NCBI GenBank assembly: GCA_036012865.1
Contig: DASCQC010000026.1
Location: forward strand, 167,529-231,528
Length of the DNA stretch: 64,000 bases
Origin: DASCQC01 sp036012865
GTDB lineage: Bacteria; Pseudomonadota; Gammaproteobacteria; Comchoanobacterales; Comchoanobacteraceae
Direction of reading: 5' to 3'
The notes beneath the pieces were generated by a model. That model had not been told where the DNA came from and did no database searches. It saw only the letters and a list, made by a program, of their open reading frames with translations. Positions 55,274 to 63,955 of this stretch are shown in pieces. The first letter of the stretch is position 1, and every line of letters begins with the position of its first letter. Made by a program: the position numbers and the translations under genes.

Positions 55274-55283
55274 TTATCGATAA
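55274..55283. repeat. TTATCGATAA palindrome
   Basis: A perfect 10-base palindrome about 100 bases upstream of the DUF4143 ATPase relic, with the same half-site as the hairpins at 53.96 and 49.75 kb. It may have been the operator of the now broken gene. Confidence 0.5.
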
Positions 55284-55464
55284 CAACGAATGCAGAACAT
55301 TCCCTAAAAGTTAAAATATCATAACCTTAAGGACATGCTAAACATCAAAAAGAAGTTGAAGAACTTAGCCTAGAAAAGGAAAGCATTTCTAAGTTGACTA
55401 ATCTTTAGGAGAGTTAGTTTTTTCTATCGGGTACAAGTGTTCCTCATAAGATTTAAAACCACCT

Positions 55465-55649
55465 TTGGGCACAGGAAGCTTTGACGCTTTAACAATCCTG
55501 GTATGAATGTTGTTATTATAAGGCTTGGGGTTGTACTTGGCCTCAATGGTGTCGTTTTAAAAGAAGTAGTTCCTATTTTCAGAATGTACCTAGGTGGAAA
55601 GATTGCCTCGGGAGAGTTATATATTTCTTGGGTTCATCTTATTTGATGT
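55465..55649 (+). pseudogene. SDR/epimerase (YfcH, TIGR01777-like) fragment
   Basis: The frame reading MNVVIIRLGVVLGLNGVVLK, then FRMYLGGKIASGELYISWVH, matches the central and substrate-binding part of YfcH-type nucleoside-diphosphate-sugar epimerases (normally RIGIVLG...GGPLGSG...SWIHIDD). A WAQEALTL peptide just upstream, in another frame, belongs to the same gene. Stop codons precede and follow, so only a relic remains. Confidence 0.7.
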
Positions 55650-55775
55650 AGTGCGAACAATAAAGTTCTTCGTAGTCAACAACAACCATAATCGCGTATA
55701 AATTTAACAACACCCTCTCCGGCTACAAATAAATATTGGACCAATGCCCTCGGCCTACATCAAATCATTTAATAT

Positions 55776-56957
55776 CTACTCATCAGTAAGTTGTCCCATA
55801 ATCAGCTTCTTTATAGGAAAACATGAATTTCCAACTCTTAAAACTATTTTTCTCATTAATTTAGTAACCCTATACTGTTTTGTGTACAACCAAACAATCG
55901 CATTCGTTCCCTTATACATTAAATGACAAGCTCGATTATATTGTCGTTGATAACTGTTAAGCACAGTTTTTCCTCCAATGTCTTGCTGTTGTCTAACAGC
56001 AGATTTAAGCAGCATGCTCAATATCTGGGCTCCTTTAAGCGCTAAATTATACCCATGTGCTGTAACTGGGTGCATTCCAACAGCCGCATCTCCTAATAGG
56101 GCAAACCTAGTAGATATAAAACTTTTTGCATAAACAGTCACCAAAGGATATTTATAACGTTTATTTATTAAAGACATCTTCCCGTAACGAAAATTAAACC
56201 TGTTTTCAACATATTTGTTAAATTCTTCCTCGGTTAAATTGAATAGTTCATCTGCTTTAATAGGAGGAATAGTTATCACAATGGATGATGTTTTTCCAAC
56301 AAGCGGTAACACCGCAAGTGTTTCTCCATATAAAAAGCATTCATAAGCAATATCATCATGTTCTTTTTCATGCTCCATTCTACAAACAATGGCAACATGT
56401 CCATGATCATACATTTGGGTTTCTATGCCAAGAAGTTTCCGAGATTCTGAAAACCTACCATCAGCAGCAACCACCAGCTTTGATTCAATAATTTTTCCAT
56501 TATATGAAACCAGAGCCTTATCTACATTTAATGACTCTACTCTTGCAGAATGGTCCAAGAACAACTCAATATTTGAAATAGTTTTAACTTTTTCATAGAT
56601 AGCTTTTTTTATATCCCTATTTGAGACCAAATAGCCTAATTTGTCTTTATTTACATCTTCACAATCAAAATCAAGAGAATACGATGATAGCCCATCCAGT
56701 ACTTTTGCTTGCCGAATTTTGGATATATTATTAGAAGCAATTCTATCCCAGGCACCCAGTTCTTCTAATATTTTTTTTGATAAAAATGTTAATGCAATAT
56801 CACGCCCATCTAACTTGGGATCATCGAGAGAGGTTAGAGGCGATTTATCAATTATCGCAATATTTAAACCACTCTTCGCCAACAAGCACGCTAAACTCAT
56901 ACCTGCCGGACCTGATCCAATAATAATCACATCTTTTGAAATCGAAACTGCAGTCAT
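55776..56957 (-). CDS. UbiH/UbiM-like FAD-dependent ubiquinone hydroxylase
   Basis: A 393-residue flavoprotein monooxygenase. The N-terminal dinucleotide-binding motif IIGSGPAGMSLA starts near residue 11, and the second FAD motif reads GDAAVGMHPVTAHGYNLAL (about 280-300). The AVGMHPVTAHG variant is, from memory, closer to UbiM, an aerobic hydroxylase with broad regioselectivity, than to UbiH or UbiF. The ATG at 56957 follows a strong GAGGGAGGA; the open frame to 57002 overlaps hemF and is not needed. It lies 22 bases after hemF, so the two O2-using enzymes are likely co-transcribed. Confidence 0.85.
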   Translation of the reverse strand: MTAVSISKDVIIIGSGPAGMSLACLLAKSGLNIAIIDKSPLTSLDDPKLDGRDIALTFLSKKILEELGAWDRIASNNISKIRQAKVLDGLSSYSLDFDCEDVNKDKLGYLVSNRDIKKAIYEKVKTISNIELFLDHSARVESLNVDKALVSYNGKIIESKLVVAADGRFSESRKLLGIETQMYDHGHVAIVCRMEHEKEHDDIAYECFLYGETLAVLPLVGKTSSIVITIPPIKADELFNLTEEEFNKYVENRFNFRYGKMSLINKRYKYPLVTVYAKSFISTRFALLGDAAVGMHPVTAHGYNLALKGAQILSMLLKSAVRQQQDIGGKTVLNSYQRQYNRACHLMYKGTNAIVWLYTKQYRVTKLMRKIVLRVGNSCFPIKKLIMGQLTDE

Positions 56958-56979
56958 AAATCCTCCCTCAACATAAGCC

Positions 56980-57990
56980 CTATTTATATTTAATCCAATC
57001 AATATCTCTGTGCAAATAAATCTTCGATAATTTGTATTCGTCTGAACCCTTTCGCGGGCTATAATTATATTCCCACCTTGCCAGCGGAGGCATTGACATT
57101 AAGATAGACTCTATCCTTCCGTTTGTCTGTAATCCAAACAACGTTCCCCTATCATGCAACAGATTAAACTCGACATATCGTCCTCGTCGATATAACTGAA
57201 ACTGTCGATTCTTTTCATTCCACTTCATTGACCTTCTTTTATTTGCAATAGGAAAATAAGCACCAATAAAAGCTTCGGCATTATCCTTTTGAAAAGCAAA
57301 AATCTCAATCCAACTCTTAGCTCTTTGATTTAAATGTAATGCTGGATGATTTTTCTTCTCTGATTTTCTAGCATAATCATTTTTTACAAGTCGCCCTTCT
57401 ATACCACTTAGATAGTCATAAAAAGTCCCCCCAACACCACGTGTTTCCCTTCTATGGTGATTATAAAAATATTCATCGCACCAATACTTAAATGCACGAT
57501 AATAATTAGTATCATGTTCATCCATGGCCTTTTTTAAAGTTTTGTGCCAATGGCAACAGTCTTCTTTAAAAGGGTAATATGGCGTTAAATCTGACCCACC
57601 TCCGAACCACCAAAAAGGTCCTGCCTCAAAATACCTATAATTTAGATGCGTTGTTGGGCAAAAAGGATTTTTCGGATGCAGAACCAAAGAAACACCCGCA
57701 CCCCAATAATCATATCCATTTAATTCAGGCATTTGTCCTAAAAGAGACTTAGGAACTTCCTTCCCTTCAATCTCTGAAAAGTTAACACCACCTTGTTCAA
57801 AATAGTCTCCATTAGATATAACCCTTGTTCTCCCACTACCTAAAGAATTCTTTTGCCAACTATCTTCAATAAATTTTGCAGACCCATCTAATCCTTCTAG
57901 CTGCAAAGTAAGGTAGTCTTGATATCTTTTAAGAAAGTCTCGAATAATCCTTCTAGAAAAGTCATGTTTTTTACTGTTAACATTCAACAT
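56980..57990 (-). CDS. hemF: Oxygen-dependent coproporphyrinogen III oxidase HemF
   Basis: HemF converts coproporphyrinogen III to protoporphyrinogen IX using O2. The 336-residue protein has GGVNFSEIEG, SLVLHPKNPFCPTTHLNYRY, the hallmark WWFGGGSDLTPYYPF (about residues 130-144), RRETRGVGGTFYDYL and a C-terminal YVEFNLLHDRGTLFGLQTNGR. AGAAGGA precedes the ATG. Its oxygen-independent counterpart HemN is 5 kb away, so haem could be made under both aerobic and anoxic conditions. Confidence 0.96.
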   Translation of the reverse strand: MLNVNSKKHDFSRRIIRDFLKRYQDYLTLQLEGLDGSAKFIEDSWQKNSLGSGRTRVISNGDYFEQGGVNFSEIEGKEVPKSLLGQMPELNGYDYWGAGVSLVLHPKNPFCPTTHLNYRYFEAGPFWWFGGGSDLTPYYPFKEDCCHWHKTLKKAMDEHDTNYYRAFKYWCDEYFYNHHRRETRGVGGTFYDYLSGIEGRLVKNDYARKSEKKNHPALHLNQRAKSWIEIFAFQKDNAEAFIGAYFPIANKRRSMKWNEKNRQFQLYRRGRYVEFNLLHDRGTLFGLQTNGRIESILMSMPPLARWEYNYSPRKGSDEYKLSKIYLHRDIDWIKYK

Positions 57991-58344
57991 TTCAAATTCC
58001 TTCTATTTAGTAATAGTTCGCTTAATTCATTTTCCCCTTCATCAACTTTCTTTCAATCAAACAACCTAAATAATATCGATAAACACTTATTTTTCACGAC
58101 ACAACAACATCACACATCTCTTTGCCTATAACTCTTTGTTTAACATTTCTGAAACAATGACTTTCATTGCTTATGTAAAAAACAATGGACATTCATCTTA
58201 GTACAATCTGTAAAGACAAGATTGTTTTTGATCTGCCCTGTATCTATATACATTTCAACAACCATCAAACTAAAGAGAACATGGACTCCTTAAACAATAT
58301 CAATAACCCTCTCGCTTTAAAATGACATATATCATAAATTGTAT
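57991..58344. other. Gene-free stretch upstream of hemF
   Basis: About 350 AT-rich bases. It should contain the hemF promoter (minus strand). A TGACATAT/ATATGTCA inverted repeat (near 58324 and 58358-58366) spans its edge and overlaps the regulator relic. I looked for an FNR-type TTGAT-N4-ATCAA site and found only a 7-of-10 match near 58322. Confidence 0.5.
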
Positions 58345-58575
58345 TTAAAATTGGAATATGTCACAGCCTTCTTTAAAGGGCTTATGCCCTATTCTTTTCA
58401 ACCGAGTTTTATTTCTCTCCACAATACCTTTGCCCGAAATAACAACAATATTATTATAGTTTAGTTGAGTTAATTCCCTAGATACAGTTTCTGAAGTTAG
58501 TCCTAAAAAACCACCCCTATCATTCAAACTCATGAATAATAAAAGAGCATTAGAATTTTTTAAACTACCTCCCCC
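58345..58575 (-). pseudogene. Crp/Fnr-family regulator, C-terminal helix-turn-helix fragment
   Basis: The translation MSLNDRGGFLGLTSETVSRE, then IVVISGKGIVERNKTRLKRI, matches the C-terminal winged helix of Fnr/Dnr/FixK-type regulators, including the recognition helix SETVSREL. The sensor domain (cyclic-nucleotide-like fold, iron-sulfur or haem site) is absent. The fragment follows the narK stop codon (TGA at 58576-58578) in the same reading frame, with no start codon until residue 15 or so. It is the remnant of an anaerobic or nitrogen-oxide regulator. Confidence 0.8.
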
Positions 58576-60219
58576 TCATGGATTTTTTACACAAGCATTA
58601 GGTCTTAAATAAAACCACCAATTTATGATAAGGCAAAACAGATAAAATACTGCAAACCAACGAAATGCCTGTTCGGGGTTTCCTGTTCTTATATATTCAC
58701 CTAAAGTTTGGGGTATATAAAAAGAACCGTAGGCAGCAATTGCAGAAATCCAACCTAAAACAGGTCCAGTTTGCTCACGATTAAATAACATAGCTGCACT
58801 CCGAAAAACTGAGCCATTCCCTATACCAGAGGCAGTAAATAAAATAATAAAGAACACAAAAAATGGCCAAAAGTAATCTTCTGGTGTAGCAGATTTGTAT
58901 GCACTATTCATAAAATATGCTGCAGCAAGAACAGATATTATCATTACCATTGAAACTATATTTGTTATTTTAGCCCCACCAGCTTTATCAGCAATCTTTC
59001 CGCCAATTGTACGAGTTAATGCTCCAATAAAAGGTCCGATCCAAGCAAACATCAATGCACTAGGACCATTAGGATTAATAACATTCTGAACTATATGATC
59101 CGAGGTTATAATATGTTTATAACCAAAAATTATTTTTATAGATAAAGCAAATGAAGCAGAAAAGCCAATAAAAGAACCAAATGTCATTGTGTATAAAACA
59201 GCCATTACCCAAGTATGTTTATTATAAAATATCTTATATTGTCTCACTAAATTATCTTTAATGGAGCTAGGCGCCAATAGTCGCATAAGCACCACAGTCA
59301 GAACGATAATCGTTGGCAATATAAATAATTTATTCTTAAGAATATTAATTACAAACCAACTTGTTCCAGTAAACCCAATTGGAGCTGGAAGAATAAAATA
59401 AATACCTATACCCGATGATAAAAACCCTATCAACAACAAGTAAACAACATAACCATATGCTTTTAAAGAACAGTTAACACCTGGAGATACGGCTTCAGTT
59501 GTTATGTTATTAAGGCCACGCCAGCACCATAAAACTAACGGAACCAAAAAAAACAGCCAAATAAATCCTGCGTTTTGAATCCATGTTGGCGTGCCTGCAG
59601 CAATTTTCCCAATTAGTGTGCCACTAGAACTGACAAGCGTCATAGATTTACCACCAAGCTCTCCCAATAAAGGGAATGTCATAACCAAAGGAACAAGAAT
59701 CTGCATTGTTGTAACACCGAAGTTGCCTAATCCTGCATTTAAGCCTAAAGAACTTCCTTGAATTTTTTTTGGAAAGAAAAAGCTAATATTACTCATAGAA
59801 GAGGCAAAATTACCCCCTCCAACTCCTGAGAGAAATGATAAACATTGAAAAACCCATAATGGTGTGGTTTTATCTTGTAAGGCTAACCCCGCACCTAGAG
59901 AAGGAATAATCAACAAAGCAGTAGTAAATATTATTGTATTACGCCCTCCTGCAATACGAATCATGAATGTGCTTGGGATTCTAAGGGTCGCACCTGTAAA
60001 TCCAGAAATGGCAGTTAACGAAAAGAGCTGTGCTTCACTAAAAGGAAAGTGCAGGTTTAGCATTTGTACTGTAATAACTCCCCACATTAGCCATACAGCA
60101 AAAGAAAACAACAAGCTGAATATCGATATTCTCAGGTTTCTATTGGCTATAAAACTTCCGGTTTTATCCCAAAATCTAGCATCTTCAACATTCCAATCAC
60201 TAATATTGTATTTCGACAT
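58576..60219 (-). CDS. narK: Nitrate/nitrite transporter NarK (MFS, NNP family)
   Basis: A 547-residue, roughly 12-helix transporter. Two glycine-rich nitrate-signature segments are present: GVGGGNFASSMSNISFFFP (about 133-151) with GLNAGLGNFGV after it, and GIGNGSVFRSAAMLF in the C-terminal half, which mark the NNP family. The spaced arginines that bind the anion in NarK (in LRIPSTFMIRI and R-TIGGKIAD contexts) appear kept. The ribosome-binding site is AGAGGGG. It probably imports nitrate or exchanges it for nitrite; no nitrate reductase is in the window. A lost Fnr-type regulator lies directly downstream. Confidence 0.9.
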   Translation of the reverse strand: MSKYNISDWNVEDARFWDKTGSFIANRNLRISIFSLLFSFAVWLMWGVITVQMLNLHFPFSEAQLFSLTAISGFTGATLRIPSTFMIRIAGGRNTIIFTTALLIIPSLGAGLALQDKTTPLWVFQCLSFLSGVGGGNFASSMSNISFFFPKKIQGSSLGLNAGLGNFGVTTMQILVPLVMTFPLLGELGGKSMTLVSSSGTLIGKIAAGTPTWIQNAGFIWLFFLVPLVLWCWRGLNNITTEAVSPGVNCSLKAYGYVVYLLLIGFLSSGIGIYFILPAPIGFTGTSWFVINILKNKLFILPTIIVLTVVLMRLLAPSSIKDNLVRQYKIFYNKHTWVMAVLYTMTFGSFIGFSASFALSIKIIFGYKHIITSDHIVQNVINPNGPSALMFAWIGPFIGALTRTIGGKIADKAGGAKITNIVSMVMIISVLAAAYFMNSAYKSATPEDYFWPFFVFFIILFTASGIGNGSVFRSAAMLFNREQTGPVLGWISAIAAYGSFYIPQTLGEYIRTGNPEQAFRWFAVFYLFCLIINWWFYLRPNACVKNP

Positions 60220-60294
60220 ATAAACCCCTCTTAAAAAAACTTAAATCAACTACACGCACCGATGCAAAACAATATAAAAGCCTAGACAGAATTT

Positions 60295-61053
60295 CTAAAT
60301 CACTTCCCAAAAAAGGTGCATAGTTAATAAAAACAAAATAGCAATAAAGATTGGTTTAATTAAAGGAGCACCTTTTTTTATAACCAGATGAGCACCAATA
60401 ATCGAACCCAAAACACCCCCAAACATCAATGCTAAAGCAGCGAAGTAATGTACATTCCCATTCTTCACGAACCAAATTAATGAAATGACATTACAACAAA
60501 GATTAGCTGGTTTTGCATACATCGTTGCCAACCTTAAATCCATTGCAAAAAAACTAATCAATGCAGCTGTGAACAACAAGCCTGTACCTGGACCAAAAAA
60601 ACCATTATAAAACCCAATAAACAATCCGAAAACAAGGGAAAAGCTAAAAAGATTTAATTTTTTATTATCATGTTCGGTGAATAGTTTGTCGGAAAAAACA
60701 CTGTATATTAAAACAAGCATTAAGAAAAGAGGAATTATTTTATCTAGTATATCATTGTGAATTAATTGAACTAAAATAGCCCCACAACTAGCCCCCATTA
60801 AAGAACATACACCCACACTGAATATAATTTTCCAGTGAAGCTCTCCTGTTCTAATAAAACGAAGAGTTGCAACGAGTTGACCTGCAGGCTCTTGAAGTTT
60901 ATTTGTTCCTAAAGCTACTAGCGGCGAAACTCCCATTGCTAATAAGGCAGGAACCACTACGATACCACCACTCCCTACAATAGTATCAATTATTGATGCC
61001 ACCACTCCGGCAACTACTAGGAAGAAATATTCAAAATAAGTAAATTGCAACAT
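60295..61053 (-). CDS. TauE/SafE (TSUP) family anion exporter
   Basis: A 252-residue protein with about eight hydrophobic helices in two half-repeats. The N-terminal GSGGIVVVPALLAMGVSPLVALGTNKLQ and mid-protein FGLFIGFYNGFFGPGTGLLF motifs are those of the TSUP family (YfcA/TauE/SafE), which moves sulfite, sulfoacetate or organic anions. The substrate is unknown. It lies 75 bases upstream of narK on the same strand, so co-transcription with the nitrate transporter is likely. Confidence 0.88.
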   Translation of the reverse strand: MLQFTYFEYFFLVVAGVVASIIDTIVGSGGIVVVPALLAMGVSPLVALGTNKLQEPAGQLVATLRFIRTGELHWKIIFSVGVCSLMGASCGAILVQLIHNDILDKIIPLFLMLVLIYSVFSDKLFTEHDNKKLNLFSFSLVFGLFIGFYNGFFGPGTGLLFTAALISFFAMDLRLATMYAKPANLCCNVISLIWFVKNGNVHYFAALALMFGGVLGSIIGAHLVIKKGAPLIKPIFIAILFLLTMHLFWEVI

Positions 61054-61321
61054 AAATAGACCATAAGTTAATATTAGGAAAAGCTAACTTTTACAACACA
61101 TCTTATACATTATTTCAATATACAATACAACTATACTCCAATAATAACTAAAATTAAAATTGACTTTATTTTCCAATCTATATATTATTTAAGAAGAAGT
61201 TCTGATTAAGGTTGGTGGTTTTTAGCTAGCAATCACTTTTGGTGTTGTCTATTAGTTACTAACTTTAAGATGAAGCCCAATCTTCTTAATACGAAAAATT
61301 CCAACATAGCATGGGGGTGAA
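61054..61321. other. Divergent intergenic region between the TSUP gene and nrdB
   Basis: About 270 AT-rich bases containing the nrdB promoter (separate entry). No promoter for the minus-strand tauE-like/narK pair stands out. CTATATATT (61179-61187), overlapping the nrdB -10, resembles half of an NrdR box; I find no second box. Confidence 0.5.
61160..61188 (+). promoter_or_regulatory. nrdB promoter
   Basis: TTGACT (61160-61165) and TATTAT (61183-61188) are 17 bases apart. The leader to the ATG at 61322 would be about 125 bases. A possible NrdR-like CTATATATT overlaps the -10. Confidence 0.6.
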
Positions 61322-62428
61322 ATGAGCGAAATCAAAGATTCTTTTATATCAGATGTATCAAAAAAATGTACAGATGAATCACAGACCAATGGAGCTTCAA
61401 CAAAAAACAAAGACTTCAAACCCATTCGAGCTAAAGACAAACGAGTTGTAAACGGCCTTACAGACATTAATCAATTAGCACCTTTTAAATATCCATGGGC
61501 ATGGAACTTCTTCCTGAATGCAAATAAAAATCATTGGACCCCGCTGGAAATCAGCATGTCCTCTGATATTTCCGATTACAAAAACAAACTCACCCCTAAT
61601 GAAAAGCATGTTTATGAAAATGTACTTTCTTATTTAACTACATCTGATATCCTTGCAATGCGCAACATAGGCCTTGCTGTGATGGAAAAAATGACAGCCC
61701 CTGAATTACAAATATATCAAGCCAGACAGGTTTATGAGGAGGCCTTACATACTTGGACCTATCAACACTGCATTGAATCGATTGGATTAGACCAAGGTGA
61801 AGTCTATAACAGATACCGTATTGTCCCAGCCATTAATAATAAAATACAAATTGCCAATAAACGCATAAATTCTATCTTAAGATCTAACATTGAATTAACA
61901 AATCCCGACGAATTGCATAATTTCGTTTTAGCCTATATTTTCTTTGCCGCAGTATTTGAAGGCTGTTGGTTTTATAATGGGTTTAGCCCAATTTTTTCTC
62001 TACAAAGACGTGGCTTAATGAAAGGAACAGCAGAACAGCTCCAATACATTATGAGAGATGAGGTAATGCATGTTAGTTTTGGAATCAGAACTATACTACA
62101 AATAATAAAAGAAAATAATGTACAGCTTGATCTTAAATCTATTAGAGAAATGTGGGATGAGGCTGAATCAGCCGAATCTGAATATGCTAAATATATATTA
62201 AGCAACCCTATTGTTGGATATTCTGCCAAGGGACATACAGATCATTTTCGTTTTATTGCCAATCGTAGAGCACGTCAGCTAAATCTAGATGAGCCCTTCC
62301 CTAATGCAAAATGTGCTTTTATTTGGCTAGATGAACAAGTTAATCTTAGAAAAGAAAAAAACTTCTTTGAAAGTAGAGTCACTGAGTACCAATCAGCCAG
62401 TTTATTATGGGTCGATGATGAAGATTAA
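61322..62428 (+). CDS. nrdB: Class I ribonucleotide reductase, small subunit NrdB
   Basis: NrdB houses the di-iron/tyrosyl radical that starts nucleotide reduction by NrdA. The 368-residue protein keeps the expected residues: Asp109, Glu140, His143 (first metal half-site), the radical tyrosine Tyr147 in EEALHTWTYQH, then Glu213, Glu247 and His250. So it is a canonical O2-dependent class I enzyme. GGGGGTG lies before the ATG. No nrdA is next to it; the neighbour is hemN. The N-terminal 30 residues are a variable Ser/Thr/Lys-rich extension. Confidence 0.93.
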   Translation: MSEIKDSFISDVSKKCTDESQTNGASTKNKDFKPIRAKDKRVVNGLTDINQLAPFKYPWAWNFFLNANKNHWTPLEISMSSDISDYKNKLTPNEKHVYENVLSYLTTSDILAMRNIGLAVMEKMTAPELQIYQARQVYEEALHTWTYQHCIESIGLDQGEVYNRYRIVPAINNKIQIANKRINSILRSNIELTNPDELHNFVLAYIFFAAVFEGCWFYNGFSPIFSLQRRGLMKGTAEQLQYIMRDEVMHVSFGIRTILQIIKENNVQLDLKSIREMWDEAESAESEYAKYILSNPIVGYSAKGHTDHFRFIANRRARQLNLDEPFPNAKCAFIWLDEQVNLRKEKNFFESRVTEYQSASLLWVDDED

Positions 62429-62569
62429 TATGTGATTATATTAAATAATATTTAATACAACCCATGAAAGCCATACTGGCGTTGTAAATAGCAAGGCTAC
62501 AATTGAAGTCTGGTTGAAATTTAATATACACCGATTAATTACATATCTTTTTATTTTTGCAGGAAAACC

Positions 62570-63955
62570 ATGTTTGTACAAAATGTCGAATTTGATAAAA
62601 AATTACTAGAAAAATATAATATTCCTTGCCCAAGATACACGTCATACCCTACAGCCAAGCAGTTTTCAGACACGTATTCTGAAAAAGATCACATCAACAA
62701 TTTATTGAACTCAAATAAATCTTTGTCCCCTATATCTCTATATTTTCATATACCTTTTTGTAGCAGGCTATGCTACTATTGCGCCTGCAATAAAGTTCAC
62801 ACAAAAAAATCCAGCAAGGCAAGCACTTATCTCCAATATTTACACAAAGAAATTGAGCTTCAGAGCAAGCATCTTGATAAAAAACGCCCAGTCACTCAAC
62901 TGCATTGGGGAGGAGGAACTCCTACGTTTATATCACACAATGAAATCATTGATCTTATGCAAAAAATACGACTACATTTCAACTTGCTTGATCACGATCG
63001 TGGCGAATATGCTATTGAAGTTGATACCCGAACAGTGACTATCCATACAATCGATATGCTTCGCAAATTAGGGTTTAATAAAATTAGTTTAGGCATACAA
63101 GACTTTGACCATAAAGTACAAGAAGCAGTCAATCGCAGTCAGTCTGAAGCACACATCATTGAAATTTTTAATAGAATTCGATTAAATAAATTCAACTCAA
63201 TTTGCTTAGAGTTAATATACGGACTGCCCTTTCAAACAGTCCTTTCATTTGAAAAAACCATTACAAAAACTATCGAATTAAATCCAGATAGAATTTCACT
63301 ATATAGTTTTGCTTACTTACCTGAACAGTTCACCCCTCAGAAAAAAATTAACAAAATAAACCTACCTTCTCCCAAAGAAAAATTAGATCTCTTACAAATG
63401 AGTATTTCAAAACTAAACCAGGCTGGCTACGTTAATATTGGAATGGATCATTTTGCGAAAAAAGAAGATCAACTTGCAATTGCTCAACGTAAAGACTCCC
63501 TTTATAGAAACTTTCAGGGTTACTCCACTCATTCACAGTGTGATCTAATTGCTATGGGAGCTTCTGGCATCAGTCATATTGGCATGCAATATGCTCAAAA
63601 CGTGATTAACCTAAATCAATACTATGACATGATCGATCACCAGAAGATTCCTATAGCAAAAGGAATAATAATCAATAAAGATGATCAAATCAGAAAACTA
63701 ATAATCCACAGTTTAATTTGTCATTTTTCACTTCGTTACAAAGAGATTGAGTCCTTGCATAAGGAGCTGGTTTTTAAAGAGTATTTTAAAAGCGAATTAA
63801 TTAAACTTAAGCATTACGAAAATGACAAATTGGTTATTCTATCAAAAGACAGCATAAACATTACCCCAAAAGGCCGTTTACTCATCAGAAACATCTGCTC
63901 AGTATTTGATAAATATTACACAAATACACGCAGCCCCTTCTCCAAAGCGATCTAA
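62570..63955 (+). CDS. hemN: Oxygen-independent coproporphyrinogen III dehydrogenase HemN
   Basis: A 461-residue radical-SAM enzyme that decarboxylates coproporphyrinogen III without O2. The cluster cysteines lie in HIPFCSRLCYYCACNK (Cys64, 68, 71 and the HemN-specific Cys73), preceded by PCPRYTSYPTA, the true-HemN N-terminal signature that separates it from HemW. LHWGGGTPTF and the C-terminal HemN domain with Q-LYRNFQGYSTH are present. Length equals E. coli HemN (457). AGGA precedes the ATG. It complements hemF at 57 kb. Confidence 0.95.
   Translation: MFVQNVEFDKKLLEKYNIPCPRYTSYPTAKQFSDTYSEKDHINNLLNSNKSLSPISLYFHIPFCSRLCYYCACNKVHTKKSSKASTYLQYLHKEIELQSKHLDKKRPVTQLHWGGGTPTFISHNEIIDLMQKIRLHFNLLDHDRGEYAIEVDTRTVTIHTIDMLRKLGFNKISLGIQDFDHKVQEAVNRSQSEAHIIEIFNRIRLNKFNSICLELIYGLPFQTVLSFEKTITKTIELNPDRISLYSFAYLPEQFTPQKKINKINLPSPKEKLDLLQMSISKLNQAGYVNIGMDHFAKKEDQLAIAQRKDSLYRNFQGYSTHSQCDLIAMGASGISHIGMQYAQNVINLNQYYDMIDHQKIPIAKGIIINKDDQIRKLIIHSLICHFSLRYKEIESLHKELVFKEYFKSELIKLKHYENDKLVILSKDSINITPKGRLLIRNICSVFDKYYTNTRSPFSKAI

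Noticed and set aside
55330..55415. Short plus-strand peptide (EVEELSLEKES) between the ATPase and SDR relics
   Set aside because: It is too short and lacks similarity to anything I recognise, so it is not listed as a gene fragment.
58322..58335. FNR-box candidate upstream of hemF
   Set aside because: Only 7 of 10 consensus positions match TTGAT-N4-ATCAA, and it lies more than 300 bases from the hemF start.
61179..61187. NrdR box at nrdB
   Set aside because: One half-similar CTATATATT without the usual second box at three helical turns; it could be chance in AT-rich DNA.
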